Origin: Dipylidium caninum
Lineage: Eukaryota > Platyhelminthes > Cestoda > Cyclophyllidea > Dipylidiidae
Reading direction: 5' to 3'
DNA length: 64,000 bases
Assembly (NCBI GenBank): GCA_017562135.1
Contig: QEYB01001642.1
Location: forward strand, 496,001 to 560,000
Shown here: piece by piece, positions 1-12,489 of the stretch
How positions within the stretch are numbered: position 1 is the first letter of the stretch
Layout of the letters: each line of letters opens with the position of its first letter
Notes under the pieces: model-generated
What the model was told of the DNA's origin: nothing
The model's input: only the letters and a program-made list of their open reading frames with translations
Database searches by the model: none
Program-made: the position numbers and the translations under genes

Positions 1-583
1 CATGCTACCCTATTTTCACCTCGTCGCTTCAAATTAGCTATAGATGTTGAAAATCTGCGCGCTTTTCAAAACCAGCATCATCACGTAGGAGGCTTGTGCA
101 CTCTGCACCGCTCCTTTCCTCCTCTACCCTCCAATGTTTTATGTTATATCGTCGAACGGGGTGAATGAAGGAATCTCCCTATGAGTAACTCTTCAAAAGT
201 GTCGCATACGGTTTATCGAGGTGCCGCAGGCACATAAGGGCATAATTTATGTTGGTAAACCCCTAATATCACTTCTTACGATGCTTTGCCTTCTAGAAAA
301 TCCTGAGCTCCACCAAACTCTGCTCGCCTGCTCGTCAAGTATGGTTGGGACCCAGGACTTTCATAGATGTCAGTCTGGGATGGCTTGGTGCTCTTTCACT
401 ATACCTGCCATTCATAATCACTTGGCTAAAACGGCGAAGTACGAAAGTCTTTTTCTTAGGGTTCCCCTCCACAGCGCTGCTGTCTAAGCCCTCTCTGTTA
501 ACTGTCTGGGCGAATCAGAGGACATATTTGAGCTGGGCTCCTTTGTTGAATTCGTTCAGGCCAACCCAATTGCACGGGATTAG
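1..583. other. No gene identified (window start)
   Basis: Open frames occur here but none has convincing protein composition or splice-site support. The stretch probably belongs to an intron or upstream exons of the + strand gene whose first readable exon begins near 584. Confidence 0.4.
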
Positions 584-3500
584 CCGACGATGGAGTGGTT
601 GGTTGCCGATACAGTCGCCTGTCAGGGTCGACCATCAAAAACGCCTACGAGTTGGGAAGGGCTCCCAAGGGCGCCAGAGCAAGTTTTTGGTGCATCTACA
701 AAGACCTGAGCTCGTCCACTTTCACTCAAACACCTCCTGTGAAAAAATCTGGGCGGGTAGGCGCCCTCTCCAGACAAAGTAAGCTGAAGTCTACGCAGCA
801 AGTTAAGGAAATTGAGCATCCAAACCCCGGCGGAGATGCGGCCAAATTGCGTAAGTCGCGAAAATTTGTTCTATCACACAAAGTTACATCACGAAACCCC
901 CTTTGCCCAACACTGCCAAATACGTTTCGCAAAGCTCTCATCTGGGTGTGAGAACGCCACGAGGATGTCATACGGCCGGTTAGAAAAATGTTAACAGAGT
1001 TTCTGCTATTTGGGGGTGATTGAATAGACGACGACTGGTATGGTTGCCGCCGACTTTTGAAAGCCTAAATACTAGTGAGGAGAGCGTGTCTTCCTCGCAT
1101 TACTCGATGTCAATGGAAGGGGTCCATTGGTCTGTAGGTAGCAGAAAAAGTGATGTTTACTGGCCTGCATTCCCCTAAGTGTCACTTACACCACTTCGTG
1201 CGAGAAGCCCTCAGCACATAAATACAGTCACCGGTGTGGCTATTCAACCACATCTTTCCTCCCGGTACGGTCTGAGCGGGTCTTAGGTCCGGCCTTTGCC
1301 TCGGGGATGAGAACAACAGATCATTTTCCCAAAGACAGCATCGTGACTTTAAATTTAAACCCACAACCGAATAATTACCTTTCAGAGAAGCGCTTTACAA
1401 CAGAAGTCGTCTTCATCATCGCGCTCTGCACAGTCGCCTCCTGTCTGTTGAACCTGGTATTCTGCTTGTGTTGCCAAATGTCGAGGAAGTACCTCAGTGA
1501 GTTGGTTACCAATTTGCAAACGAGCTCTCGCCATTCATTCCACAGAGGTGATAGGCCAGGAATTGGTGCTGTTGCAGATGCCTGAGCGCAAAGTATCGTG
1601 GGGGCTGCCCAGTCCCGATGGGACCTGGTCACTAGGGCAGCACTGCCATAGTGGAGGAGGGGAGAACCCACCGTTCCTCCTTCCGCAGTGCTAACATTTT
1701 TCTGGTCTAGTGGGTTTCCAAGTACTCTCTAACATTCGAACTCAATGGTTGGCATTTTTAAATTGCTTTTTAACTTTGCAACAGCATTTTCAGATCAGCG
1801 ATAATTCAGATGAGAATAAAAGGTGCAGGCCGCCTGTGCATGATGGATACCAAAAATCGGTAAATCCAAATGTCTACGATCGTGCCTCGTAGCCTAATTC
1901 AACTACTTCCGCCCGTGCTTAGATCTGCTACACTGCCTCTTTGCCTAGTATGCCACAATTTGGATGTCTCATGAAGGAGAGGCGAAAGGGAAGGAGGATT
2001 CAAGAGGAAGGTTGTGTTGGTATTTACTGAATCCGCGTCAGGCCTGCTGTTTCGGCAATTCTTGCTCAGTGAAGGATTCATTCACCTCGTTGAGTTTTCA
2101 CAATGGTAGCGTAGACGAATGGGGAAAGCCTTATGTCTTGTTGCCACGAGAACCAAACCACAAACAAAGGGTGCTCGGAGGGAGGTCACTAGTGGTTATG
2201 CACAGATAATAGTGAGCATTATACCACAACCGTCCCCTTGGCTCAGTCCTCCGCTACATGGTCGCCGACTTCTTATTCGCGCTCGTGGTTGGGGCACAGG
2301 TTTACGAAGGGACCAGAATGTTGATTGTTGCCGGAAGGGACGCTCGATACTCCTTTCGTATGCCGGAATCTTGTCATTTTGCCAGTGTAGACTGTAATTT
2401 GCACAAGTGCGCGGAGGTCATGGGTCGGAGAAGATTTTCTTTGGGCCAACTTACCGCAGGACGCTCGATGACGGTCACGAGAGCGGATCCTGGATTCCTG
2501 GTCTAAACCGAAAATGGACACATTCTTGAAGCAGTAATTTCTTCAGATCAGCACTCTGTTTTAAGCATCCAAATCCAAGAATTGCTAAAAGTACGGTAGC
2601 GCCAAATATTTCGTTATGGTGGGTCAGGAGGCTTTATTAACGCCTTAATCAAGTAGGGGATGGCGAAATCTGCTAGACACGGCAACATTTAAACTATAAA
2701 ACGCCGTATTTGGTCTCATTTGATGAACCGATTGACACTTATTTAAGTATTTTCAGACAAGTGTAATGAAACCGTTTGAACCTTGTCGGTGCCTCTTGGA
2801 GCATTCCTCAACCCCGAAGCTGGTATAATAAATACACCATTACAATACCATTAACACACCCCATTTACTCCACTGGTTATGGTTTGACACCACGTTGCAA
2901 CGCTTCCATAGACCGCTTGGCCAAGGGTGGCGCGCGTAATCGGACGACGGAGGCGTGTCTCTGTTTGAAGAGTTTGGCCGATACCTACAGCCCGAGAGAC
3001 CTCGATATGCGGAGACGCGGCTGGCGTGGAGGGTTTGGTTACCCTGGCGGCAGTTTTAACAAAAACCCAGAGTGGAGTTTCAGGCTGCCTCTGAGTGAAC
3101 CGACACCTCGACGCAAGCCTCTGACGGCCCTCGTGGACTACGCCCCCTACCATCCCGAGCCTTCCTGCGCTCACCCCGACTCTTCCCAACAGCCGCCCGA
3201 CGAGGTCATCTATGACGACGTTCACCAGTCTACCATCTACCTTGGCAACGGCGAATCGAATTCGCAGCAGGTACATCTGGTGAATTACTGTTCACTTTGT
3301 CAAATGCATTTTCTTTCAGTATTGTCGGCACTTATTTCAGTCACTATACGCTAATTAATTTAAATACCCCACAACAACTCGCCGCGGGAAGGAAACCTGT
3401 AATTGTTTCCTTATTCATCTACCAGAATACTCAGGCCTTAGAATCATTTTTCACCACTTCGAGTTGTTTGGAGCGGCCATGGGTAGGCGTTTTGCGGATG

Positions 3501-5829
3501 TGATGGCCAAATGAATTATAGGATGGGTTGAGAAGCAGACGACAGAGGTGCGTGAAAATAGTCCCATTTAACGCACTTATTTCAAAACTCGGCTGCGCCA
3601 ACATCTTTCCAGTTGCTAAGTATGCTTGCGGCACGAAGTCTACAGCGACAGCATCCCGGTCCGCATGTTTCCTCCTGGGCGCGTGAATGCTCCTGTTGGT
3701 CGAGGTCGCCATTGTAGCGCCAATGCTCTGTACGCACTGGCGGAATTACGCAACGCCATGCATAAAAATAAAGACGTTAGTGGAGGAACATGGGACTCAA
3801 ATACTCTCACACTGGACGGACTTAGGAGGTTTAACGAATTTTCACATCCTTTCCACTGTGAGTGCCAGTAATTGAGGTGTTGGTGGCAAACAACCGCAAC
3901 TCAAATGAAATGTGCCTGTCATGAGCCATCTATTCTGTTTATTTCTGACCCTGACAGACCAAAATTTCCCATCGCGATGGCTTTTGGATTTATTCAGGGG
4001 TTAACAAAGCCCATTTATAGCTAGCCTTGTTACTCGCGGTCTTCGTGTGATCATCTGCCTGAATGAATGCACTGAATGTTCTTTGTGAGTGTTCGATCAC
4101 AGCAAGGACAGGCAGGAGATGAGGACCTTGAGGAGGATTCAAGCTTCCAAAATAATGTCGCATGACTTAGTGAACTGTGCAAAGCTGTGTGAAATGCTTA
4201 CTACAAAAAGTGGACGATGAGAGACTACTTTGTGAAAGTTGATCCGACTAGCATGGCGATTCACATGGTAAATTTCGTGAAGTATGCAAAGAATTCTTTC
4301 GTAAACAATGTTCTGTTGCACAAATATGTAAGCAAAATTTACATCTACAGTGGATAAATAATTAATCGTGGTGAAAAGCCTCCACAGTTTCACGTTAAAC
4401 GAACCGAATTTGAAGGCTAAATGTCGACTTTTCCCTGTTTAATAATTCATTTCGGACTTTCAGTCAATATTCAGCCTTCTCAAATCCCGTTATTATATAG
4501 ACAACTTGACTCTTATAGCACTTGCTCCCGGGTGTTTCAGAATCTGGCCTGCGATGGGCACCTGCCCAGCATCTCGAGTTCGATGAGTGGCAGGCAGAGG
4601 TGTGTTGTCGATCAGAACGGAATGCTGTACTTGGCGCTGGGTCATGTCTCCCACACGCCCCAAAGCATGAGGGCAAATTTCACAGGATCAAGAGTAACAT
4701 TGAGCACCTTTCAACCGGAAGCCAGTCCTAAATTGGATCATCAGATTCACAGCCCACACAATTCATCGCGATCCGGACTTTGGGTCGCCCCAACGAATCA
4801 TTCACTGGACTGGTCGACGCGAAAGGAGAGCACTGGTGCCCTTCAAAAACCTTTTAACTTGAGTCAGGTAGGATTAACTTCATAGACAAACTGAGCTTTC
4901 ATCTTTGATGAACTCAACATCCCTCTCAAAAGAATTGTCTGTAGAAGTCCCGATTTATCATTTACTGCTTCAATGTTTATTGGTTGCCTAGAAGATAAGC
5001 AACTGTCGCCTAATGTCTGAATAATTCGGCCAAAGACGCACCCGAAATATTCCTTGCGCAGACTACTTGAGTAAACGGATAAATTGACAAAAACACGCAA
5101 ATTTCGATGATTAAGTTGGATGTGTTTCCTGTACACTGACTTAAAAAATCACTATATTGCTAAAGGTGCCTAAATCCTGAAAACTGGGATTGATTTAGAG
5201 GAGAATAGGTGCCTTTTGAATGTAAATAACTAGAAGCAGTCCTTTAACTTGACTCCTGTTGCATATGTTGTCTGAAGTGGGGCCACGATTTATTCTTTCT
5301 ATCCAGCCCCACTACATGCTCTCCCACGTATACTGCGACGCTTATCGGTAGCGGAGCAACAGTTCCTGTGGATGATGATGGATGTGGTAGACGACGCTGT
5401 GGAATTTCACGCCTATATCTTATTTTAAACTTTTTTTAACGAATTAGTTACAATAACTGTATTGAGTGATACTTGCTCATTCCAAGCACGCGTATCGAAG
5501 GAGAAAACGATCATCCGGAACAGGACCTTGGAGCAGACGCAGGAGCTAATAGCTGTCACTTCGACCCTAAAGAAGGGCATATTGCAATGGTTTTTGTTCA
5601 ATTCGGATCCTAGAGACCCAAGTGTTTGGCATTTTAGGAATCGACAGGTATGCATCTTCAACCGTCTCGAGCAGTTAACACAAAATCCGAAATGAAGACT
5701 GTTCCGATCCCGTCGGGGTTAAATCCACCGATGCCTTTCAGCGACCAAGTTAACTATGACGATGACATCGACGACCTCTTCGAAATGGCCAACGGCACGC
5801 TGCTGCCGAGTCATGTCATGATCCTATAA
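584..5829 (+). CDS. Unrecognised single-pass membrane protein, 3' part (9 exons)
   Basis: Function unknown. A phase-consistent chain of nine exons can be built: 584-850, 1386-1496, 2912-3270, 3442-3482, 3646-3775, 4541-4867, 5307-5347, 5487-5589 and 5638-5829 (TAA). Strong donors are seen at 851 (GTAAGT) and 1497 (GTGAGT); the last intron is only 48 bp. The first exon encodes a polar, lysine-rich juxtamembrane stretch. The second encodes one hydrophobic helix (VVFIIALCTVASCLLNLVF) followed by CLCC, a possible palmitoylation site. The rest, about 400 residues, is polar and disordered-looking, with tyrosines in acidic settings (EVIYDDV, VDYAPY, QVNYDDDIDDLF), which suggests a cytoplasmic tail with docking motifs. 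The extracellular part would lie before 584 or outside the window. The 3' end (4541-5829) is the best supported; the acceptors at 584, 2912 and 3646 are choices among alternatives. It could be an Ig- or cadherin-type adhesion receptor, but no domain proves this. Confidence 0.55.
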
Positions 5830-6862
5830 GATCTAATTTTAAGCCTTGATTCGATTAGTACAATTTTTCGCTCCTCATCTCACAATTTTGCTCAGAAGAA
5901 AAGCTAACACTTTTTAATGTTTTCTATCTAATGATCTCAAGAAGAACACATTTATCGACCATAATAAATAAAATCCACCGGCCACTATTTGGAATACGGG
6001 GCTTTCATCTAATGAATGGGAACATGGAAAAATAAGAAATTATTCTAGGACTAATAGGAGGCTTAACTGCGGTTTTCTATTACATTTTTATGATTTTAAC
6101 ACATTGTAACCTATAGACACGCTCATGTCTTGTTACCCCAGTTGTCGATTGATGCATCATCCAGTGGACCTTTCGCATTCGACTCCACATACTTTAGGAA
6201 TAGTTTTCTCCTTAACGCTTCAAAATCTTTCACTAAGTTACTCTCATAACTATCGTTTTCACTCGATTAAAGTACGATCCAATTTGAAAAACATCCATGA
6301 ACACAATAACTTTCACGTTGAAGGAGTCGGTAATGCAACACGTAAAATAGACCAGTTCAGTTGTAAATACTGTTAGGACAGGTTATTATAAATAATCGCC
6401 ATAGAGTATTTAGTGTCTAAATCATGTCGGTGTTCCATCCCTGTCTGCATAATGATAATATGCCGGTGGCCAGTAAGTTGGTTAGTCAAAATTTGTGTTA
6501 AGACTCGAATTGGCTCAAAACTATTTCCAGGCTAATGCGAATTGATTTCGCTGCCCAGATAAAAGGCATTAATTCAGCTGGTGATATACTGCCCAGCAAA
6601 CGGCCGTTGTCAAAGCTATTGTGGTATGATATATCTACACGTACTCCTAATTTTGAAGGATAGTTTTATAGAGAATTTACAAGCGTGTAAGAGGTGGCAA
6701 TATGGAAAATGTAAATTTAACTTTTGTTTTGCATCAATTTTATGATTACGTGACTTACTAAGTGAAATTGAAAATTGTGAGTATTTAATTGGTCGAGGTC
6801 GTTTTCCCCTGAGTGGACAGATCTTTTATATTAACCGGTGTTCACATTCACAGGTCGTGGAG
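5830..6862. other. Intergenic, AT-rich, no gene seen
   Basis: 3' flank of the upstream gene followed by the presumed promoter and 5' UTR of TSR1. Only short, AT-biased open frames are present, including an 83-codon frame at 6125 without splice or protein support. Confidence 0.5.
5963..5972 (+). promoter_or_regulatory. Polyadenylation signal (overlapping AATAAA pair)
   Basis: Two overlapping AATAAA hexamers lie about 135 bp after the TAA at 5829 of the upstream membrane-protein gene, a normal position for 3'-end formation. This supports 5638-5829 as its terminal exon. Confidence 0.5.
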
Positions 6863-9800
6863 ATGGGTCCCCAAAGGCATGCAAGTGGGAGCCTCAAGCA
6901 AGCAAATAAGAAACACAAGGGCGGGAGAAAGCGAACCACTTCCATGAATTACAAATTTTCAAGCAATACATCTAAACAACATTGTGTCAAAAAAAACCAG
7001 GAAACTCCTTGCTAAGCAACAACGACTTCATAAAATAAAAATGGTATCTTATCTTGGCTGTATTCATAGTTTCCCAGGTATCCGTAGCTCAAAAGCAGAC
7101 AGGACAGCCGCTATTATGTCTTGTGGTACCGTTAAGCAGCAGTGTTGATCTAACTTTGGTACATGCGATTATCTCCAAAGGTGACTCGGGAGCAGTCAAA
7201 CATGAATTACCAAGCGTAAAACTATCAAGAAATGCATACAGGACAAGCTACCTGTACGCCGCAGATCTCAAGAAGCCATTTTGTTTCGTCAGCGCCGAAC
7301 ACGGTGACATCTTTGGATGTCTCGACCTCGCGCGTTTGGCGGATTGGATCATATTTGTCCTTCCGGGAGACGTATCGAGGATTGATATGATTACCTACTC
7401 GGAATTAATGTCGGCGCTATTTTCTCAGGGTTTGCCACCTTCCGTTTACGTTGTTATGTCAAATATTTCGGATAGGAAGGAACTACTTCTTATGGTCCAG
7501 GTAGGTTATATAGCTGTTGTCATTTATTATGTATAAATACGCTTCATTAATTTTGCTTAAATAGTCCAAGTTTTTAGTCGATGATGGAAAGATTCGCATT
7601 TTGAATTCAAACAGCGATGCCAAAAGTTTGCTTCGCTTCCTCTCGCAATCACAGAAAAGACTGACCTTTTCAGCAGCCAACAGCTACCTGGTGACCCAAA
7701 ATGCCTTAAAAGTTGGAACTGCTGCAACACGCCTCCGCAGCGGAATGCTTGCAGAGGCAATTGACGTTATTCCGGTTGAAGGACAGGGTAAGGTTCTATT
7801 TTTGATTTCCCGGTTCTCTTTATTTGGGTTGCATTCATTGTCAAAGACTAATAATTACATGCTGATCGTAATAGTATATTTGTCTGACTCAAAGAATAGA
7901 CAGCATCGTGGTAGATGTCATGTATAGGTCAGGTCCAAATATTTTCTTAAGGACCCAGTTAAGTAATCGAAACTGTAGTTAATCAGTGGAACCGGCCCTC
8001 TATGTATATTGTCCCGTTTGGTTAAAGCGTTCAACTTCAGTTTATTTGGGTAAATATACTCCTGAGAGGCGCTTATTTATTTTTACTCATTTCCCAGAGG
8101 AGGAAGTCTATCTGTGCGTGGAAGGATTACTTCGTGGCTGGGATTTGCCCCTATTTGATATTGCGCAATCATTCATTGATCATCAGCGTACCGGCCGCCC
8201 TTACGTCCACATCACTGGATGGGGCGACTTTCCAGTGCGTTCGGCTGTTTGGACCGATTACGAGTCTAATAGGAAGCCCCATCGTATAGCCCCTAGAATT
8301 TTCAACTGGAGTGATACGTCAGATCCGCATGAATATCTCAATGATGAACTTCCTTCTGCGTGGGATAACACGCAGCCTGATAATGATGAGGATAATGTCG
8401 AGTTGGACGAGCTTGATGAAGGTAGGGTCCTAGTTTTTAAGCCCCGACCATACTAAAATCCATTAACCTAAAGAAACTTGCGATTCTCTCATGTGACTTT
8501 AATTTGTGATAATTATTTTTAAACCACAGTTTTGTGGCCTTGTTTTTAGGCCAGGAATGTATGTCGATTGATGAAGAGGAAGAAGCAACTGAGGTTGTGG
8601 ACGTTCCTCAAGGCTCCGACGAAGAGTCTGTTTATTTTGATGCTATTGATGAAGAAACCGAATCGCTTAAGGCGGTGTCTTTCAAAGACGAACCAAAGGT
8701 TCTTGAGTTTCCTGTTACAAAGCCCAGGACAGTGGCTGAAAAAATCAAGGCAGCTAAAATCGAACTTCAATTTCCTGACGAGGTTTGACGTCTAAGCGTA
8801 TTTTTTGAGTTATTTGACACTTTTTGCCAGTCTTTAGTATGACTATAATTCTTGCTTTATCCCCTTTTTATTTCTAACCAAAATTGTTGCTTTCTCGCAA
8901 ATAAACCTATTAAAATTGTATTACCCAGGTGGAGACCCCTTTTGATGTACCTGCCAGGGACCGCTTCGCGAAATATAGGGGTCTACCAAGCTTCAGCAAG
9001 TGCACATGGCCAACGGAGAATGATCTATCACTTCCATATGAATACTCCAAAATATTCAGGTATGTTCGGTTACAGGTTCCTTTTATTCATTTCGTCTATT
9101 TCTTATTCTTCGAGGAAATATTTTTGAGCGTATAGTGTTTTAGATTTAGGAACTACTTTCACAATCGCAGAACGCTAGTTAGGCACACGCTGAGGTTATT
9201 AAGAGAACTTGCTAAAGAAATAGCCAATGAACCTACATCTGTTCCGTCTGGATCTATTGCCAGTCTCACTTTGGGTCCTGTGCCAAAAGCTGTTGGTACC
9301 GCCATAATGAATATTCATACAGATTCCTCTCATCCTCGACCCCTTACTGTGTGGTCTCTGCTGCCTTATGAAGTTTGTATGTCTGTACTACATTTAACCG
9401 TACATAAACGCCAACCGGATTGGCAAAAATTGGAAGCTATGATGAATAATGAAGGCGATAAAGATGAAAAATTTGATCCGAATCCCATTATGGCAAAAGA
9501 ACCTATGTTATTTCAGGGTGAGTTGTCCTGTCTATTTACTGTTTTGCAGTGATTGATCTGATCCCGGAGAATCACAGTATTTCTTTTGAACTTATTTTCC
9601 GCTTTAGTTAATCGTTTCTCAAATACTATGCTATGTTAAATTGGTTATGTTTGAAGTGTTTTTAAAATTGACATTTACGTTATATTTGTTATATATGTAT
9701 ATATGCTTATTACTTTACTATTTACAAGAACTTTGGTGCTTATAATGCTTTTCATTTGATTTTTCTCTCACTTCTCTCATTTAACTGCTCCCTGTAAAAG

Positions 9801-11923
9801 TAAGCAAAGATTACTTTAACCATAACGGGTTTAAAAAACGATGCGTTGAAACTCAGTTTTTTTAGCTTTGAACTGCAAATTGAATTAAGGAGGTTGTTGA
9901 AGCCTTGCCTATTACACTGTATTTATCTATGAGTTGTTTCTGATCTTGCTTCTAATTTTTCTATGATTCCAATTAATTAGTCCTATAAAATGTGTTTATT
10001 CTGCTCCAATATGCTCGGACGCACATTTATTGCACGCACAACCGGACGCACATTTATTGCACGCACAACTTTTTTTAAATTCTGATCTATGTGTTCAACA
10101 TGTTTAGGTTGGTATCCGTCGTTTCATAGCTTCACCCATCTACTCCCAAGCCAGCAAAGTAGCCAACACGAATTCTAAGATGGTGCGCTTTTTGACTCTC
10201 AGCTCCTCACCCGTTGTCGCCACTTTGTACGCGCCAGTCATGTACGCTCCACAGACAGTTCTTCAATTCCGAATCGAACCTGCCGAGGTGTGTTACTGCC
10301 ACCCTATTTATTCTTTCGCGTTTGTCCTCTTGCGTGATCATCAGGTAACAAATTAGATCCGTATAGATTTGAAAGAAATGGAAAGTTCAATAATAACACT
10401 AACAGTATTCCGTACCACAATATGTAGCTTTCAAAGATATAAACTCGTGAATTTCACTAACCTAAAAATTACGTCTATATGATAATATCCTATTTCCTTC
10501 TTATTTGCGAATCGGTTCGGATTTGTTTAGCTAACACAAAGAAGTATAAGTTTTAGAGAAGCAAAATTTTTCCCTCAAAAATCACTCTTTCCACAGGCAG
10601 GCATTTTGCTTTACGAGACGTCGCTCTATTTTTTATCAATTTCGACTTTATATAGAACGATGACTTGGGGCTAATTTCGACCCCAACCAGTGTTTATTAA
10701 AAAATTATTCCTGATTGGAAATGCGGTAATCTGAGTCGGCATCTCTTAATCGGCGAACAAGTGCCATCAGGAAGGGGTATGCCAATCGAGCAATTGAGGT
10801 CAACTTATTCTTACACACTGAAATGAGATAGGCTCATTTCGAAGTTGAAACACCGACCATCAGTTTTACTACCGAATCTGATGTAGTCGCGAGGTATTAA
10901 CTCGAAACCTTTTGACAGGATTTGTTGCTACATCATTTTTCTCGAAAACTTACTGTTCTACCATTTAGCGAATTCATTTAAAAATAATGGACAAGGTGGA
11001 TGCGTTTGGTTATTTCTCAAAACAGAGTGAAAGTTGAAAATGTGGCACTAAACTCGTATCGACTGACGCATAACAAAGGGGGGCTTTGGACTGTGTTTGG
11101 CCCCGGAAAATTCCGGTCTATACCGGAAAATAAAGTAATTTTTCTAAGTGGCTTTCACTATCCCGTTTTTATACCAGAGCTACCTTTTTAGAATTTTATA
11201 AACTGCAAACACAATATAAGACTCAGCGCTAGATAATCTCTATTGTTCAATAATGTGCTTACTGTCTTTTTATCATAGGAGAGTTCTAAGATGGTGGTGA
11301 ATGGTCTGGTGGCTACTGGTTACGTTCTTTCAGTTGACCCGACGAGGGCCATTGTCAAGCGCATTCTTCTTTCGGGTCACCCCTACAAAATTAATAAGCG
11401 CTCGGCCGTCGTTCGCTACATGTTCCACAATCCAGAGGATATCGAGTACTTTAAGGTATCGTTTTGACCTTTAATCAATTTTATCCTTGGATTTCATTAT
11501 ATTTTAATGTGTAGAACTTAAGACAGATTGCGTTTCGTTCAAAACCGCCCATATTTGTGCTATTTTTCCTGACGGATATAGAAATTTCACAAGCTTGTTT
11601 AGAGATTAGTCCTTTCTTCCCCTTTGAAGCCTGTTCAAATGCACACGACCTCGGGGGCTGTGGGTCATATAAAGCAGTCAGTTGGCACTCACGGCCTAAT
11701 GAAGTGCCTCTTCGACCGTCAACTCATCGCCTCAGACGTAGTCCTCATGCCACTCTACAAGCGTGTCTTCCCTAAGATGACCTTTGACCCCCAGGTGACG
11801 CCGCTAATCACAGAAGTCGACCCAGTTGGCCCAGTGAAGATCATTCAGGCGCCGCATTCTGCAAAAAGCATTCTGAAATTCGGCAGTTGCCAGCCGCCGG
11901 ATAAAGAGAACTTGATTGCCTAA
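6863..11923 (+). CDS. TSR1: TSR1, pre-rRNA processing protein (40S assembly factor)
   Basis: TSR1 belongs to the BMS1/TSR1 family of translational-GTPase-like factors that lack GTPase activity. It acts on pre-40S particles in nucleolus and cytoplasm. Ten exons: 6863-7043, 7078-7500, 7565-7787, 7987-8421, 8550-8782, 8929-9059, 9144-9517, 10108-10287, 11279-11455 and 11630-11923 (TAA), about 880 residues against about 800 in human. Diagnostic pieces in order: basic N-terminal [13 protein letters not shown], an acidic middle ([22 protein letters not shown]), [20 protein letters not shown], the [12 protein letters not shown] block, [40 protein letters not shown] and [14 protein letters not shown]. 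These follow the family order to the C-terminus. The first intron is 34 bp. The frame is broken twice by single bases: one extra A in the A8 run at 6989-6996, and one extra G at the exon-7 donor (9516-9518). Removing each restores an open frame across the joins, so sequence error is the likely cause. The start ATG is chosen because it directly precedes the conserved basic N-terminus. Confidence 0.93.
10016..10069. repeat. Perfect 27-bp tandem duplication in a TSR1 intron
   Basis: Two identical adjacent 27-base copies, 10016-10042 and 10043-10069, each beginning CGGACGCACATTTATTGCAC. They sit in the intron before the exon at 10108 and change no coding sequence. Confidence 0.9.
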
Positions 11924-12489
11924 CTGTAGTCATTTTTTCGGATTAACATGAGTTCAATTCGAGGATGGGTACAGCGCTTCTCAGACTACCTCGAGCATAG
12001 TGATTGCAATGTGTTACAGCTCTACACAGCAAATAGATGACGATCTTTTGCTACTGTCAGTGTGGCTACAATCATTACCAAATACTGGTGCTAGTACCCA
12101 TCATTCTAGTGAAACTTCGAAACTTGTTCTAGACAGAAGGCATCATCCTAAGCGGTCGAATGGAAGTCAACAAACAATAAAAAGTGCGAAATATTAGGAA
12201 AAACACAAAAGTGGAGAGAGGATGGTAGAAGGAATTACAAGCAAAAAGGGCTGGAGATGGTGGTGGGCGGAGGAAGTAGTTGAAGGTTAACAAGAGATGT
12301 TTACTTTTTAACATTACGGTGCCTCGTCCTCGTATTGCCATGTTCTAAAAGAACAAATGAACTTAACTGATTTCACTCTCAAAGTTAGAAAACAACAAGG
12401 CCAAGCTGGTGAGGAATTTGTTTTAAGACGGGGGATTTCGTCTTCAGGAAGTATTAATGCAAAAATAAACTAAGACTATGATTCCACAA
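11924..12489. other. 3' region between TSR1 and TRAP-alpha
   Basis: Shared downstream region of two convergent genes. It holds the TSR1 polyadenylation signal near 12176 but no supported coding sequence. Confidence 0.5.
12176..12181 (+). promoter_or_regulatory. Polyadenylation signal, TSR1
   Basis: AATAAA about 250 bp past the TSR1 stop codon at 11923; the only good match in the + strand 3' flank before the convergent TRAP-alpha gene. Confidence 0.45.

Noticed and set aside
5648..5674. 27-bp GT-AG intron in the membrane-protein gene
   Set aside because: Joining across it leads to an immediate stop; the 48-bp intron at 5590-5637 keeps the frame open to the natural stop.
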